Assembly (NCBI GenBank): GCA_030765645.1
Contig: JAVCCE010000004.1
Location: forward strand, 1-64,000
Source of the DNA: Candidatus Hinthialibacter antarcticus
GTDB lineage: Bacteria; Hinthialibacterota; Hinthialibacteria; Hinthialibacterales; Hinthialibacteraceae
Length of the DNA stretch: 64,000 bases
Direction: 5' to 3'
Shown piece after piece: positions 9,656 to 16,837 of this stretch; position 1 is the stretch's first letter, and the number at the start of each line of letters is the position of its first letter. A program made the translations under genes and the position numbers. The notes under the pieces are model-generated. The model was given only the letters and a program-made list of their open reading frames with translations, was not told where the DNA came from and searched no databases.

Positions 9656-9684
9656 TTGATGTTATCCGAGTCATAAGATAAACT
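9656..9684 (+). promoter_or_regulatory. possible sigma70-like promoter for the candidate small RNA
   Basis: TTGATG at 9656-9661 and TAAACT at 9679-9684 are separated by 17 bp, each matching consensus at four of six positions. The predicted start near 9690 coincides with the beginning of the long hairpin of the candidate RNA. Confidence 0.35.
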
Positions 9685-9687
9685 ATT

Positions 9688-9843
9688 GGTAAGAAACGAA
9701 TCGTTGAGTGGTTCTGGTTCGCATTCAAGATCAGGCAAAACGAACCGACAATCATTTCAACGGCATTTCGTTCTCCTTATCTCTTTTCTCAGGATGAGTC
9801 TTAGAGGACGTCCCCCTTCTTCTCGACTCATCCTCTTTTTTTT
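9688..9843 (+). ncRNA. candidate structured small RNA (rod-shaped hairpin plus intrinsic terminator)
   Basis: Bases 9690-9721 pair with 9741-9779 in one long interrupted hairpin: TAAG with CTTA, AACGAA (9695-9700) with TTCGTT (9767-9772), CGTTGA (9702-9707) with TCAACG (9757-9762), a stretch of about six more pairs including one G-U, and GGTTCG (9716-9721) with CGAACC (9741-9746), closed by a 19-base loop. About 10 bases after it an intrinsic terminator ends the unit at a run of T. Promoter-like boxes lie just upstream. The overlapping 62-codon frame starting at 9686 has a low-complexity, arginine/serine-rich product and no family resemblance, so a non-coding RNA is the better reading. It lies about 330 bp upstream of the AlbA_2 gene on the opposite strand. 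I do not recognise it as 6S, 4.5S or tmRNA. Confidence 0.5.
9791..9843 (+). terminator. intrinsic terminator of the candidate small RNA
   Basis: AGGATGAGTC at 9791-9800 pairs perfectly with GACTCATCCT at 9825-9834 and is followed by C and nine T. No recognised plus-strand protein gene ends here, so the terminator needs a transcript to terminate; the candidate RNA supplies one. Confidence 0.75.
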
Positions 9844-10048
9844 GGCAACTCAAATTACGTTTGTCATAACATAACTTCTTCTGTTTCTATTTATCTTTCG
9901 TTCCCGTTAGTTTTCTCGAACTACATCTGCTGCTCTGGGGTGAATAGACTGACGGTGATAAAATGAACGGATATGTTTCGTCTATTTCGCCGGGTTTCTG
10001 CAAGACCACTTGCGGCGCGGCGTGAACCCATCCTATAGGAGAATCTTC

Positions 10049-10813
10049 ATGCGTAAGTTGATCATTGCTGGAAACTGGAAAATGAACGCTGGCAGCGCCA
10101 GCGACGCGAGCGCCCTCGCCAAAGGCATCGCCGACAAACACGGCCAGACCGACGCCCTCGATATCGTCTTCTGCCCGCCGTACACCTCATTGCGCGAAGT
10201 CAGCGCCGCCATCCAAGGCACAAAAATCGGCCTCGGAGGCCAGAACCTCTACCCGAAATCCGGCGGCGCCTTCACTGGTGAAATTTCGCCCGATTTTCTC
10301 AAAGACTGCGGCTGCCAGTATGTGATTATTGGTCACTCCGAACGCCGCACCATCTTTAAAGAATCAAACGAATTCATTAATGAAAAGGTGAAATTCGCCT
10401 TTGAAAACGGCCTGGTTCCGATCCTCTGCATCGGCGAAACCGAGCAGGAACGCGAAGCCGGCAAGACCGAAGCCGTCTGCGAAGACCACCTCAAAGGCGG
10501 CCTGGCGGGGCTTTCCGCCGACCAAGTCAAAAGCATGGTCATCGCCTACGAACCCGTGTGGGCTATCGGCACCGGAAAAACCGCCACGCCGCAAGACGCG
10601 CAAAACACTCACGCCTTCTGCCGTAGCGTAGTCGCCGGGCTGTATGACGACGCCGTTGCGCAAACCGTACGCATTCAATACGGCGGCAGCGTCAAAGGCG
10701 ACAACGCGGGCGACCTGCTCACCCAACAAGACATCGACGGCGCCCTGGTGGGCGGCGCAGCGCTGAAAGCCGACGCATTCATCGCCATTATCGAAAACTG
10801 CGGCGCACTCTAA
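10049..10813 (+). CDS. tpiA: triose-phosphate isomerase
   Basis: 254 residues, normal length for TpiA, which interconverts dihydroxyacetone phosphate and glyceraldehyde 3-phosphate in glycolysis and gluconeogenesis. Conserved landmarks are GNWKMN at residues 8-13 (Asn9 and Lys11 in the active site), IIGHSERR with the catalytic His near residue 95, AYEPVWAIGTG with the catalytic Glu near 168 followed by the mobile loop, and YGGSVK plus GALVGGAAL phosphate-binding loops late in the barrel. The start at 10049 is preceded by AGGAGA at the correct distance; an upstream in-frame ATG at 10010 has no such site. A strong terminator follows at 10837. No other glycolytic gene is adjacent. Confidence 0.97.
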   Translation: MRKLIIAGNWKMNAGSASDASALAKGIADKHGQTDALDIVFCPPYTSLREVSAAIQGTKIGLGGQNLYPKSGGAFTGEISPDFLKDCGCQYVIIGHSERRTIFKESNEFINEKVKFAFENGLVPILCIGETEQEREAGKTEAVCEDHLKGGLAGLSADQVKSMVIAYEPVWAIGTGKTATPQDAQNTHAFCRSVVAGLYDDAVAQTVRIQYGGSVKGDNAGDLLTQQDIDGALVGGAALKADAFIAIIENCGAL

Positions 10814-10836
10814 GCATCAATCCAATCGCGATCACG

Positions 10837-10863
10837 AAAAGGGGCCTCACGGCCCCTTTTTTT
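10837..10863 (+). terminator. intrinsic terminator after tpiA
   Basis: AAAAGGGGCC pairs with GGCCCCTTTT around a four-base loop, ending in seven T. It lies about 25 bp after the tpiA stop. The A-rich left flank would allow function in both directions. Confidence 0.9.
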
Positions 10864-10931
10864 GTTCAAAGCCGTTTTTTTCCACAATCACCGAATGCTC
10901 ACCATTACCGCTCTAACCAATCTATAGAAAA

Positions 10932-10940
10932 TGCTATACT
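10932..10940 (+). promoter_or_regulatory. extended -10 element ahead of the DUF1318/M48 pair
   Basis: TGCTATACT gives an extended -10 (TGn plus TATACT at 10935-10940) about 85 bp upstream of the lipoprotein start. The -35 region is weak. The same 11-base string ATGCTATACTT occurs upstream of secA at 58798-58808. Confidence 0.4.
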
Positions 10941-11024
10941 TGTTTAGTTGCTCGCCAGTTAGCAACGATTGTTAACTTATAAACGAAATGTGGACCTTTC
11001 CACTGATTGAGGAGGATCATACCA

Positions 11025-11660
11025 ATGCGTAGTCCTAAATTGTTAGCGCTAATGGCCTGCTGGGTGTGCGTGAGTTGCGTCAGCCTGACAGTCAATGTCT
11101 ATTTCCCTACGTCTGAAGTTGAAAAAGCAGCGGAAGAAATCGAAGGCCGCATCCGTTCCGGTCAGGGCATCGAAGGGCTGGAAGAAACCCAAGCCCCCAT
11201 CCCAACCCATACGCGCCGCTATCTGGCATTCACATTTGAAACCGCCCAAGCGTATGCTGCCGATGAAATCGACATCAATATCAATACGCCTGCCGTCAAG
11301 TCCGTGATTCAATCGCGGACCAAACGCTTTAAGACGCTGGTTCCCCATCTCGACACTGGCGTATTCGGCGAGGGATTTGACGGCTATCTGGTTTTGCGCG
11401 ACAAAACCGATCTCGACCTCAAGCAAATGACGGAGTACAAAAAACTCATCAACGAAGAAAACGCCGACCGCGAAAAACTCTACCTGGAAATCTTGCGCGC
11501 CAATGGTTTAAGCCGCGACGAAGAAAGCGTAGAGCGTGTTGGAAAAATCTTTGCCGAAGCCATTCAAAAGAAATTGAAAAAAGGCCGTTGGTTCCAAAAA
11601 GATAAAGACACCTGGGTGCAGAAAAAAGAAGACCCCAAAAAAGAAGAAAGCGGTTCATAA
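11025..11660 (+). CDS. DUF1318 (YdbL-like) lipoprotein
   Basis: 211 residues from the ATG at 11025, which has a GAGGAGGA site just upstream; an earlier ATG at 11007 lacks one. The N terminus is a lipoprotein-type signal with a V-S-C lipobox near residue 17, so the mature protein would be anchored in the outer or inner membrane facing the periplasm. The C-terminal third (KKLINEENADREKLY, LRANGLSRDE, then KKGRWFQKDKDTWVQK) matches the DUF1318/YdbL domain; the segment after the lipobox (SLTVNVYFP) recalls the partner protein YnbE, so the two parts may be fused here. YdbL has been linked to the YdbH/YnbE envelope pathway in Escherichia coli. It is followed after only 19 bp by an M48 protease lipoprotein, likely co-transcribed. 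Confidence 0.75.
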   Translation: MRSPKLLALMACWVCVSCVSLTVNVYFPTSEVEKAAEEIEGRIRSGQGIEGLEETQAPIPTHTRRYLAFTFETAQAYAADEIDININTPAVKSVIQSRTKRFKTLVPHLDTGVFGEGFDGYLVLRDKTDLDLKQMTEYKKLINEENADREKLYLEILRANGLSRDEESVERVGKIFAEAIQKKLKKGRWFQKDKDTWVQKKEDPKKEESGS

Positions 11661-11679
11661 ATTGAAACCAAACGTATTG

Positions 11680-12492
11680 ATGAAGTTTAAAACCACGCAA
11701 CCATTCGCCGCCTGCGTCGCGGTCGCGCTCGTGTGCAGTTGCGCGACGACCGATCTGTTGGGCAATTTTAATCTGATTTCGCCCAATGAAGAAACCAAAC
11801 TGGGGCGCGACCTCGCCGGGCAGATCGCGACGGAGAAAGAGATCGTCGAAGACCCTGACGTGCGGGGATACATCAACAATATCGGGACGAAACTGGTCGA
11901 GGCTTCGACCAACCCCAACGGCCCCTACACTTTTCTTGTCGTGAAAGACGAGACCGTAAATGCGTTTGCGATTCCCGGCGGCTATTTGTATGTGCAGACC
12001 GGCTTGATTTCTGCAGCGGAGAGCGAAGCCGAAATCGCCGCCGTCATGGCGCATGAATTAGGGCACGCCGAGCAACGCCACCCCACCGAAAGCCTGTCGC
12101 GGCAAATGGGCGCGAAAATGGTCATGGACATCGTGTTGGGCAAAGACGCTGGCCAATATAAACAGCAGGCCGCGAACCTGCTGATGGCGGGCGGCATCAG
12201 CGCCTACAGCCGCAGCGCCGAGCTGCAAGCCGATGAAATTGCGGTCTATGTATTAAACCGCGCGGGCTACGACCCCAATGCAATGGTGAGTTTCTTCGAG
12301 AAACTGGTTGCGCTCGAACAACAAGCAGGCGCAAGCGGCGGCATGACGTTGTTCGCGTCGCACCCGCCAACGCAAGAGCGCATCAACGCCGCCAAAAATC
12401 TCATTGCATCCTTTGGCGCGGTGCGCAGCGACAGCGAGCAACTGGTCGGCGGATTTGAAAACATACAGAATAAAGTGAAACAGTTGCATTAA
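11680..12492 (+). CDS. M48 family zinc metalloprotease lipoprotein
   Basis: 270 residues. Residues 1-21 are a lipoprotein signal (V-C-S-C, lipidated Cys21). The zinc-binding HELGH lies at residues 125-129, and the third ligand Glu lies in the downstream SAELQADEIA segment near residue 185. Position and size match the periplasmic M48 proteases of the LoiP/BepA class, which degrade or help assemble outer-membrane proteins. A C-terminal TPR domain as in full BepA is missing. The start is uncertain: a TTG at 11662 in frame adds six residues and neither has an obvious ribosome site; the ATG gives the more typical signal peptide. It probably forms an envelope-maintenance operon with the DUF1318 lipoprotein before it. 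Confidence 0.88.
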   Translation: MKFKTTQPFAACVAVALVCSCATTDLLGNFNLISPNEETKLGRDLAGQIATEKEIVEDPDVRGYINNIGTKLVEASTNPNGPYTFLVVKDETVNAFAIPGGYLYVQTGLISAAESEAEIAAVMAHELGHAEQRHPTESLSRQMGAKMVMDIVLGKDAGQYKQQAANLLMAGGISAYSRSAELQADEIAVYVLNRAGYDPNAMVSFFEKLVALEQQAGASGGMTLFASHPPTQERINAAKNLIASFGAVRSDSEQLVGGFENIQNKVKQLH

Positions 12493-12501
12493 TGATTACT
12501 T

Positions 12502-12588
12502 AATAGGCGTGGGCGCATCTCTCTTCGCTTCCGTGCGGGCTATCAGGCCCTATACACAGGAGATCACAGAGACGCACCCACGCCTATT
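12502..12588. repeat. 87-nt structured dispersed element, copy 1
   Basis: A 21-base outer arm at 12502-12522 pairs with 12568-12588 with only two imperfect positions, both of which become G-U pairs on the minus strand. The core holds GTGCGGGCTATCAGGCCC with an inner GGGC/GCCC hairpin. It sits between the convergent ends of the M48 protease and DUF4097 genes and could also act as a transcription barrier there. Confidence 0.85.
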
Positions 12589-12632
12589 ATATTTCTTGCC
12601 ACTCCAACAAAAAGCATCAAGAGATTCGCTGC

Positions 12633-13859
12633 TTATCGCCGTTCCTCATTAAATAAAATGTGCAACGGCGCGTAGCTGCTGCTGGCTGTGATTTTCCCTT
12701 TTCCGTCGCCGAGTTCGCCTTCGGCTTTTTCGCTAAACATTTCTTTCTTCTTCTTTAGCGAATCAGGCACTTTTACGTCGCCGAATGAGGCCGCCGCTTC
12801 GATGCGTCCCGCGAAGTCTTTTTGAATATAGATTTTGCCTTCGCCAAACGAAAATGAACCTTCAAAATTCGGGGTGGAATTATTCAAATACACTTTGGAC
12901 TTTCCATAACTGGCCTTGACGCTTAACGGGTAACCGAATGCGCTGCGCACTTTCAATTCACCAAAACTGCAATGGATTTTCGCAGGGCCGTCATGTCCGC
13001 TGACATTCAATGGCCCAAACTGCGCGAAGACGCCAAGGTCATTCGCTGTGTCTACGATTCTGGTCGCGCCAAACTGATTGCGGCATTCAATTTTCGCTTT
13101 GATCTCTTTGATCGCCAGGTCTCCAAACTGATTGTCAATCGAAAGCGGTGTGTTCACCGGGACAGTAATTTTTCCGCTCGTATGAAAGAAGGAATTCTTA
13201 TATTCTTTCTCGTCCTTCTTATCTAATTCGACCGTTACTTCTACTCCTTTTGAAGTCTGCTCTGCGGTCAGTTTGATTTTCCCCAGCAGTTCTTTCGCAA
13301 GGGCTTTGGTTTCGCCTCCGGCAGAACATTCAAGTTGCATGGAGATTTCGCCCGCATCGCCCGGTTCAATTTGAAACGATCCAAATTGCGATTTGATAAT
13401 CAAGGGCGTTTCAGGTTTTACTTGAAAGCGTTTATCAATCGTAACCGATTCGACTTTGCCTTTGAAATCTTTTTGTATTCCAAACTTGCTTTCGGTGTTG
13501 TATTCAAAATCAATTTCATCTAAATCAAAATCGAGGTCCAGGTCGAGATCAAAATCTTCCAATTGCACGATGGCTTCACGGAGTTTGTGTTTGATATGCG
13601 GAAGTTCTTTTTTGAGTTCAACGCGTACCTTGTCCATCTCTTTGTGGACGCGCTTCATCTCTTTTTGCACTTCTTTCATTTCTTTCTGAACAACAACGGC
13701 TTCGTCTTTCGCTTCTTGCAATTCAATTTCTATTTCGTCGTTTGTTGATTCAATGACGGCCTCTTCGTCTTCATCCAAAGCGAAGCCGACTGGGGTTGCG
13801 TAAAATGACAAGCAAGCAAACAGAGCAAGAATTGAGAGTAGGTTCCAAAAGCGTTTCAT
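12633..13859 (-). CDS. exported DUF4097-type (adhesin-like repeat) protein with N-terminal coiled coil
   Basis: 408 residues from the ATG at 13859, preceded by AGGAGA. The first 27 residues form a signal peptide (hydrophobic stretch then a small-residue site before DEDEEA). A highly charged helical region follows (repeated KEMKEVQKEM, KEMDKVR patterns), which should form a coiled coil. The rest is made of short beta repeats: SIDNQFGDLAIKE, CRNQFGATRI, AQFGPLNVSG, CSFGELKV, ASYGKSKV, FSFGEGKI, ASFGDVKV. This matches the DUF4097 single-stranded helix fold. Function is unknown for the family, but such genes often follow an ECF sigma/anti-sigma pair, as here, 25 bp after the anti-sigma gene. It is probably a member of that regulon or a membrane-side sensor part. 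Confidence 0.75.
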   Translation of the reverse strand: MKRFWNLLSILALFACLSFYATPVGFALDEDEEAVIESTNDEIEIELQEAKDEAVVVQKEMKEVQKEMKRVHKEMDKVRVELKKELPHIKHKLREAIVQLEDFDLDLDLDFDLDEIDFEYNTESKFGIQKDFKGKVESVTIDKRFQVKPETPLIIKSQFGSFQIEPGDAGEISMQLECSAGGETKALAKELLGKIKLTAEQTSKGVEVTVELDKKDEKEYKNSFFHTSGKITVPVNTPLSIDNQFGDLAIKEIKAKIECRNQFGATRIVDTANDLGVFAQFGPLNVSGHDGPAKIHCSFGELKVRSAFGYPLSVKASYGKSKVYLNNSTPNFEGSFSFGEGKIYIQKDFAGRIEAAASFGDVKVPDSLKKKKEMFSEKAEGELGDGKGKITASSSYAPLHILFNEERR

Positions 13860-13884
13860 CTTGGTTTCTCCTAAATAAGCCTGA

Positions 13885-14544
13885 TTAGATGGCGCCCTGC
13901 GGCGCGGTTTGTATGGCGGTAAAATCAAAATCGGGTATGCCCTCAGAGGTTTTGATATATTCGTTCAACGATTGCAATACGGTGATGTTGTTGGCGACCG
14001 CCAGCGCAAGTCCGCGCTCGATGACCGGGTCGTTGGGGCGTTTGTCGTAGAGCGCCGCCATCTGCAGCGTGGCGCCTTTGAGTTTGGCGATGGGCGCGCT
14101 CCACGGCGTCAACTCGCCAGCGGCCAGTTGGTAATTGCGGTCAATACTGGCTTCGAGTTCCGCGATGAGTTGCACCTGTTTCTCCAAAAGCAGCGGGAAC
14201 GGCTGCTTGAGTTGCGCATTCGGCTGAAACCAAACGCCCAATCCGAAAGCGACCAAGGCGACCACCGCCAACACGCCAGCCCGGGCAGCGTGATAAACCC
14301 AGCGCGAGGGCGTTCGACGCGGCGCGTTCAGGCATCTGGCGGCTAAATCGTCAGGCGGCTGCGGCGCAGGAACGTGAGCCAGCGCTTGATAGTTCGCTTC
14401 GATTTGTTGCATCTCGTCGCGTAGTTCATCACTCGCGGCGAGTTGCGCTTCGAAGGCTTCGCGTTCGGTTTGCGGCATGGCGTCGGTCTTGCCGTGTTTG
14501 GCCTCGACGTAGAGATAGAGATTTTGGCGGAGTTCATCGTTCAT
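13885..14544 (-). CDS. probable anti-sigma factor, single membrane span
   Basis: 219 residues. The N-terminal cytoplasmic part is helical and acidic (MNDELRQNLYLYVEA, then EREAFEAQLAASDELRDEM), the layout of anti-sigma domains. One hydrophobic segment near residues 85-106 (AGVLAVVALVAFGLGVWF) is the only membrane span, and a periplasmic domain of about 110 residues follows. The zinc-binding H-x3-C-x2-C motif of ZAS-type anti-sigma factors is not seen, so assignment rests on context: its ATG overlaps the stop of the ECF sigma gene by ATGA at 14541-14544. It would hold that sigma factor at the membrane until a signal outside releases it. Confidence 0.65.
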   Translation of the reverse strand: MNDELRQNLYLYVEAKHGKTDAMPQTEREAFEAQLAASDELRDEMQQIEANYQALAHVPAPQPPDDLAARCLNAPRRTPSRWVYHAARAGVLAVVALVAFGLGVWFQPNAQLKQPFPLLLEKQVQLIAELEASIDRNYQLAAGELTPWSAPIAKLKGATLQMAALYDKRPNDPVIERGLALAVANNITVLQSLNEYIKTSEGIPDFDFTAIQTAPQGAI

Positions 14545-15146
14545 ACAGCGCCTCCCAACCAGTCTTGAATATCATGCGCGTTGAGCCGGTCGCGTAATTC
14601 ACGTTCGGCGCGAAACGCCAGCGTTTTGACGGTGCCTTCAGGTTTATTCATAATGTCTGCAATGTCCTTGTACGTCCGCTCTTCAAAGTAGCGCAAGATG
14701 ATGACGGCGCGTTTGTCAGGTTTCAGCCCGCCCAATGCGCGCTGCACCGCCTGGTCGATGCCCTTGGCGCAGGCATTGTCGCGCGGCGTCGCTTCGGTCC
14801 CAGCAATCATTTGTTCGCCTTGCGGCGACAGCGGATTCAGAACTTTGCGCACTGTACGCCAACGAAATTTACTGATCGCCTTGCGCCGCGCAATGGTGAA
14901 CAAGTAAGGTAGCGGGCCCACGTCGCGGCGTATCTTGGCGCGGTTGCGATGGATTTCATAAAACACGTCCTGCGTTAAGTCTTCCGCGTCTTGCTGCGAC
15001 CCCAACATGCGAAACAGAAAGCGATACACTGGCGTCGAATACAGCTTCACCAATTCCGCAAAGGCATGGTCGTCGCCCTGCGCCAATCGTTCGAGGCAAT
15101 CGCTTTCAATGTGATTTTGAACCGGGGCCGCCGTCATAGTCTTCAA
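14541..15146 (-). CDS. ECF-type RNA polymerase sigma factor
   Basis: 201 residues with the two-domain layout of extracytoplasmic-function sigma factors. Region 2 covers residues about 25-95 (YSTPVYRFLFRMLGSQQDAEDLTQDVF, with the conserved D-A-E-D-L-T-Q-D-V-F block that contacts core polymerase and the -10 element). Region 4 covers about 130-185 (ALGGLKPDKRAVIILRYFEERTYKDIADIMNKPEGTVKT, the helix-turn-helix for the -35). It directs polymerase to a small regulon in response to an envelope signal. It is the first gene of an operon with a membrane anti-sigma factor (ATGA overlap) and the DUF4097 protein. ECF genes usually activate their own promoter; I see no certain site. Confidence 0.92.
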   Translation of the reverse strand: MKTMTAAPVQNHIESDCLERLAQGDDHAFAELVKLYSTPVYRFLFRMLGSQQDAEDLTQDVFYEIHRNRAKIRRDVGPLPYLFTIARRKAISKFRWRTVRKVLNPLSPQGEQMIAGTEATPRDNACAKGIDQAVQRALGGLKPDKRAVIILRYFEERTYKDIADIMNKPEGTVKTLAFRAERELRDRLNAHDIQDWLGGAV

Positions 15147-15227
15147 ACCATTGTTGTCTGCATCATCACTACTAAGTTCGCCCAGGGAGTTGAGATCGTT
15201 TCACTTTTTTTTAACTTTAACATATTC

Positions 15228-15264
15228 GCAAAAAAACAGCCGCCCGGTCTCCCAGGCGGCTGTT
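15228..15264 (-). terminator. intrinsic terminator of the complex I operon
   Basis: On the minus strand AACAGCCGCC (complement of 15255-15264) pairs with its partner at 15235-15244 around a 10-base loop and is followed by seven T. It lies about 30 bp beyond the nuoM stop. Confidence 0.85.
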
Positions 15265-15292
15265 TGATCGTAGAGATTTCGATAGAAACCAC

Positions 15293-16837
15293 TTAGTGGT
15301 CGGTATCGGCGTGATGCTCGGTTTCGACTTTTTCGAGTGATTCATGCCAAGTCTCATCTAAATGCGGTTTGACGTATTCGATAATCTGGTTGGTGGTCGG
15401 CTCAATGGTCTTCAACAATGGCTGCGGGTAGAGGCCGATAATAAAGCAAAGAATCGCAAGCGGAAGCAGAATAAAGAACTCGCGGGAATTTAAATCTTTG
15501 AGGTCTTTGTTTTCTTCAATCGTAATCGGCCCGAACATCATGCGCTTGTAGAGACGCAATAAATACGCCGCGCCCAGAATCACGCCCAAGCCTGCAATCA
15601 CCGCCGCCGGGATCGACGCGCCCATCAGCCCGACCAGAATTAAAAATTCGCCGACGAAGCCGTTCAGGCCGGGCAAGCCAATCGAAGACAAAGAGAAGAT
15701 CAGAAAAAACGTTGCGAAGACCGGCATCACTTTCGCCAGTCCACCAAACTGCGCCACATCGCGGGTATGGCGGCGGTCATAAATCATACCAACCACCAGG
15801 AACAACGCGCCCGTGGAAAGACCGTGGTTGATCATTTGTACGATGCCGCCCTGCAAGCCCTGGACGTTCCAGGCGAGAATGCCCGCAAACAACATGCCCA
15901 TGTGGCTGACGGACGAATAGGCGACCAACTTCTTCACGTCCTGCTGTACCATCGCCACCATCGCGCCGTAGATCACGCCGATCAGCGCCAAGAGCAACAG
16001 CCACGGCGTAAACGCCACCGCCGCTTCGGGGAAAATCGGCACAGCGAAGCGCAAAAAGCCATAAACGCCCGTCTTCAACAAGACGCCCGCCAGAATGACG
16101 GAGCCTGCCGTTGGCGCCTCGGTGTGCGCGTAAGGCAGCCAGGTATGAAACGGGAAGATGGGCATCTTAATCAAAAACGCCAGAATAAACCCGACGAACA
16201 ACCAGCGCTGCAAGGTCGGGTCAATCGTAAGCGCGACAAAATTCTGATAATTAAACGACGGGCTGCCGCCGAATTGCTCCCAAGCGAGGAAGTACAAATA
16301 GAACATTACAAACAGCAACAACACCGAACCAAATGCGGTGTATAAGAAAAACTTGATGCTGGCGTAAATTCGTTGTTTGCCGCCCCACACGCCGATGAGA
16401 AAATACATCGGCACCAGCAGCAACTCGAAGAACAAATAGAACAAGAAGAGGTCGAGCGCAACGAATGAACCGAACATGCCGGTCTCAAGCACCAGCATGA
16501 AGAAGTAATATTCTTTTTCGCGATCTTTAATCGCTTCAAACGAAGCCGCAATCGACAGCGTTGTCAGCAATGCGGTCATCACCACCAACACCAGGCTCAT
16601 GCCGTCAACGCCCAGGCGAAAATCAACGCCCAGCGCGGGAATCCACGGCTCTAAAACTTGCAGGTGAAATCCCGGTTCGCCGTACGGAAACGCCAGACAC
16701 AATCCGCCGCACAGCGCCAACGGCGCCAGCGAAACAATCAACGCAAACTGTTTGTGCATCCCCTCGAACATGCGGGGGATAAGCAACAGCGCAAAGGCGC
16801 CGATCAACGGCGTGAAGACGATTAACGTCAATAGCAT
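15293..16837 (-). CDS. nuoM: NADH-quinone oxidoreductase subunit M
   Basis: 514 residues from the ATG at 16837. NuoM is one of three antiporter-like membrane subunits of complex I that move protons. About 14 membrane spans are visible. Family marks include the Glu in FLFFELLLVPMYFLIG, the KMPIFPFHTWLPYAHTEAPTAGSVILAG signature with the discontinuous helix, and the Lys in QQDVKKLVAYSSVSHMG. The frame runs on upstream of this ATG, but the start matches the MLLTLIVFTPLIGA beginning of homologues and slightly overlaps the nuoL end at 16828. It is the last gene of the operon and is followed by a strong terminator. Confidence 0.96.
   Translation of the reverse strand: MLLTLIVFTPLIGAFALLLIPRMFEGMHKQFALIVSLAPLALCGGLCLAFPYGEPGFHLQVLEPWIPALGVDFRLGVDGMSLVLVVMTALLTTLSIAASFEAIKDREKEYYFFMLVLETGMFGSFVALDLFLFYLFFELLLVPMYFLIGVWGGKQRIYASIKFFLYTAFGSVLLLFVMFYLYFLAWEQFGGSPSFNYQNFVALTIDPTLQRWLFVGFILAFLIKMPIFPFHTWLPYAHTEAPTAGSVILAGVLLKTGVYGFLRFAVPIFPEAAVAFTPWLLLLALIGVIYGAMVAMVQQDVKKLVAYSSVSHMGMLFAGILAWNVQGLQGGIVQMINHGLSTGALFLVVGMIYDRRHTRDVAQFGGLAKVMPVFATFFLIFSLSSIGLPGLNGFVGEFLILVGLMGASIPAAVIAGLGVILGAAYLLRLYKRMMFGPITIEENKDLKDLNSREFFILLPLAILCFIIGLYPQPLLKTIEPTTNQIIEYVKPHLDETWHESLEKVETEHHADTDH

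Noticed and set aside
9688-9843. Identification of the candidate RNA as 6S RNA or signal recognition particle RNA
   Set aside because: It has no large central bubble as 6S RNA has, and lacks the GGAAGG-type tetraloop region of SRP RNA.
9686-9874. A 62-codon plus-strand frame over the candidate small RNA
   Set aside because: No ribosome site, serine/arginine-rich composition, no family resemblance, and it runs through both hairpins and beyond the terminator; the RNA reading explains the structure better.
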